Shown one piece after another: positions 4,958 to 6,490 of a DNA stretch of 6,490 nucleotides. Below the pieces are notes generated by a model. The model did not search any database. It was not told the origin of the DNA and saw nothing but the letters and a program-made list of their open reading frames with translations. A program made the translations under genes and the position numbers. The DNA comes from Bacteroidales bacterium (GTDB taxonomy: Bacteria > Bacteroidota > Bacteroidia > Bacteroidales > UBA12077). Where the stretch lies: contig JAUVLS010000081.1 of assembly GCA_030600625.1 (NCBI GenBank), forward strand, positions 1 through 6,490, given 5' to 3'. Each line of letters opens with the position of its first letter. The stretch's first letter is position 1.

Positions 4958-6490
4958 ATGCAAAAGAAATTAATAATCATCAGCTTAATCTTATTCTCTT
5001 TTGTATTTGTTCAGTGTTCAAAAAAGGACAAAAAAGGAGAATTAAAGTCTCAAACTAAAATTGAAAAACTTTTGGCTAATTATGCTGATGTTAAACTGGA
5101 AACTGATTTAAGCATTTTAAGCGAGAATCAGAAAAAGATGCTACCTCTGCTATTTGAAGCGGCACAGTTAACTGATGAGCTTTACTGGGCACAAACATGT
5201 GCTAAAAAGGATGAAATAAAAAAGCTCATAACTGATGAAAAAGTTATGAAGTATTTTGGAATCAATTATGGTCCCTGGGATAGATTGAATGGAATGGAAC
5301 CATTTGTTGAGGGCGTAAGTGAAAGGTTCGATGGAGCAAACTTTTATCCGACAAATATGTCATATCAAGAGTTTGATGAGTTTTCGGATTTAGATAAGTA
5401 TAATTCGTATACTCTTATCCGAAAAAACGAACTTGGTAGTTTACAAACAGTACCATATCATCAGGCTTATCAAGAAAAATTGGTTAAGATAGCGGATTTA
5501 ATGAAAAAAGCAGCAACATTATCCGAAGACGAAGGATTTAAGAAATATCTCGAATTGCGTGCAGAAGCATTACTTACCGATGATTATTACGAAAGTGACA
5601 TTGCCTGGATGAAAATGAAAGAAAATTTAATCGATTTTGTGGTTGGGCCAATTGAAGATTTAGAAGACAGGTTATACTATACAAAGGCATCGTACCAATC
5701 AATGATTTTGGTAAAAGATAAACAATCAAGTAAAAACATGGATAAGTATTCACTATTACTTCCATATTTACAACAAAACCTTCCGGTTGATGCTAAATAT
5801 AAAACAGAAATACCCGGAGAATTATCGGATATTATGGTTTACGATGTAATTAATTGTTCAGGATATTGGAATACAGGAAGCAAGAAAATAGCTATTACAT
5901 TACCTCTTGATGGGCAAGTACAACTAAAAGTTGGAAGCAGAAAACTACAGTTTAAAAATGTTATGCAGGCAAAATTTGAAAAAATTCTAATGCCAATAAG
6001 TGAGCTGTTAATTGCAGAAGATCAACTAAAACATGTGAAATTCAAAGCATTTTTTGAAAATACAATGTTTTATGAAGTTGGAAGTGCTTTAGGGATAAAA
6101 AGTACTGTTAATGGTAAAGGTGCTGTTAGCGATGCTTTAAACGAACAGAACAATGTTATAGGAGAATGTAAAAATGATATTTTAAGTTTATTTTTTGTAA
6201 CTAAGCTCTATGAAATGGGCGAAATGAGTAGTGGTGATTTAATGGACAATTACGTTACCTATATGGCCGATGTATTCAGGTCGGTGCGTTTTGGAATATC
6301 AAATGATCAGGGGGTTGCTAATATGATACGATTCTATTATTTTGAAGAGCTTGGAGCGTTTACCCGTGATAAAAAAAGCGGGAAATATAGAATTGATTTC
6401 GATAAAACAAAAGAAGCAATGCTTAAATTTTCAGAAGAAATATTAGTAATACAAGGTGATGGAAATTATGATGCAGCTAAAAAATTAGTC
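4958..6490 (+). CDS. Predicted lipoprotein, M49 (dipeptidyl-peptidase III-like) homologue with substituted active site; 3' end beyond window
   Basis: From the ATG at 4958, 511 codons run open to the window end; homologues I recall are about 550 residues, so only a short tail is missing. Residues 1-20 form a lipoprotein signal: Lys-Lys, a hydrophobic stretch, then FVQC with Cys20 as the lipidation site. Gln at -1 is unusual but tolerated in this phylum. After the Cys comes SKKDKK, a charged segment that may influence surface export. The mature part follows the M49-like Bacteroidota lipoproteins: NYGPWDRL (103-110), ANFYP near 129-133, YLELRAEALLTDDYY near 196-210, and RSVRFG near 442-447. At the zinc site the usual HEVAH after NTMF reads YEVGS (372-376), so both His ligands are lost while Glu373 stays. 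The usual EEGKAD reads GECKND (402-407). The His expected in AHGKAN reads Gln451. I infer a non-catalytic or altered protein. The family call is confident; loss of activity is inference from remembered homologues. Confidence 0.82.
   Translation, partial: MQKKLIIISLILFSFVFVQCSKKDKKGELKSQTKIEKLLANYADVKLETDLSILSENQKKMLPLLFEAAQLTDELYWAQTCAKKDEIKKLITDEKVMKYFGINYGPWDRLNGMEPFVEGVSERFDGANFYPTNMSYQEFDEFSDLDKYNSYTLIRKNELGSLQTVPYHQAYQEKLVKIADLMKKAATLSEDEGFKKYLELRAEALLTDDYYESDIAWMKMKENLIDFVVGPIEDLEDRLYYTKASYQSMILVKDKQSSKNMDKYSLLLPYLQQNLPVDAKYKTEIPGELSDIMVYDVINCSGYWNTGSKKIAITLPLDGQVQLKVGSRKLQFKNVMQAKFEKILMPISELLIAEDQLKHVKFKAFFENTMFYEVGSALGIKSTVNGKGAVSDALNEQNNVIGECKNDILSLFFVTKLYEMGEMSSGDLMDNYVTYMADVFRSVRFGISNDQGVANMIRFYYFEELGAFTRDKKSGKYRIDFDKTKEAMLKFSEEILVIQGDGNYDAAKKLV

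Noticed and set aside
5574..5765. A 63-codon open frame on the minus strand
   Set aside because: It lies wholly inside the M49-like lipoprotein gene on the opposite strand, has no recognisable domain, and is a by-product of that gene's sequence.
6062..6090. A sequencing error or frameshift as the cause of the missing HExxH
   Set aside because: The frame is the same before and after, the flanking residues NTMF and LGI match the family, and several independent active-site positions are changed.
1..6490. tRNA, rRNA, prophage, toxin-antitoxin or defence genes
   Set aside because: No cloverleaf or rRNA sequence was recognised, and every substantial frame is accounted for by housekeeping genes and the M49-like lipoprotein.

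Overview
The window is a piece of AT-rich genome from a member of the phylum Bacteroidota. Several things point there. No gene start is preceded by a Shine-Dalgarno sequence; the starts instead have short A-rich leaders. Candidate promoters fit the -33 TTTG / -7 TAnnTTTG pattern. The order hpt, adk, obg is typical of the phylum, and the Obg protein has the phylum's GTPase form (SKSD in place of NKxD, no C-terminal OCT domain). A position near Marinilabiliales or another Bacteroidales-like order is only a guess from overall character.

Layout: (1) 1-296, minus strand: the N-terminal part of purE, cut by the window edge. (2) 297-643: a divergent intergenic region with a probable purE promoter, an AT-rich hairpin in the purE leader, and a REP-like element of three palindromes. 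(3) 644-1183: hpt, purine salvage phosphoribosyltransferase. (4) 1184-1437: a non-coding gap with an imperfect inverted-repeat element. (5) 1438-3582: a tight three-gene operon of adk, obg and a PAP2-family membrane phosphatase, with gaps of 0 and 9 bases. (6) 3583-3801: a gap with a long hairpin followed by six T, a likely terminator. (7) 3802-4785: a lipoate-protein ligase, probably its own unit. (8) 4786-4957: a gap with a good Bacteroidota-type promoter. (9) 4958 to the window end: a predicted lipoprotein related to M49 (dipeptidyl-peptidase III-like) metallopeptidases, still open at base 6490.

The first half has a purine theme: de novo IMP synthesis (PurE), base salvage to IMP/GMP (Hpt), adenylate balancing (Adk), and a GTPase that senses the guanine nucleotide pool and assists ribosome assembly (Obg). 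The PAP2 enzyme rides in the same transcript and probably dephosphorylates a membrane lipid pyrophosphate or phosphate. LplA attaches scavenged lipoate to 2-oxoacid dehydrogenase and glycine cleavage proteins.

The most interesting item is the last gene. Its family resemblance is clear along the whole visible length and the frame is intact, but the residues expected to bind zinc and perform catalysis are substituted (HExxH reads YExxS, the partner Glu motif is altered, and a later active-site His reads Gln). It looks like a maintained, non-catalytic paralogue of an M49-type peptidase. I see no multi-gene new system, CRISPR array, prophage or tRNA/rRNA gene.
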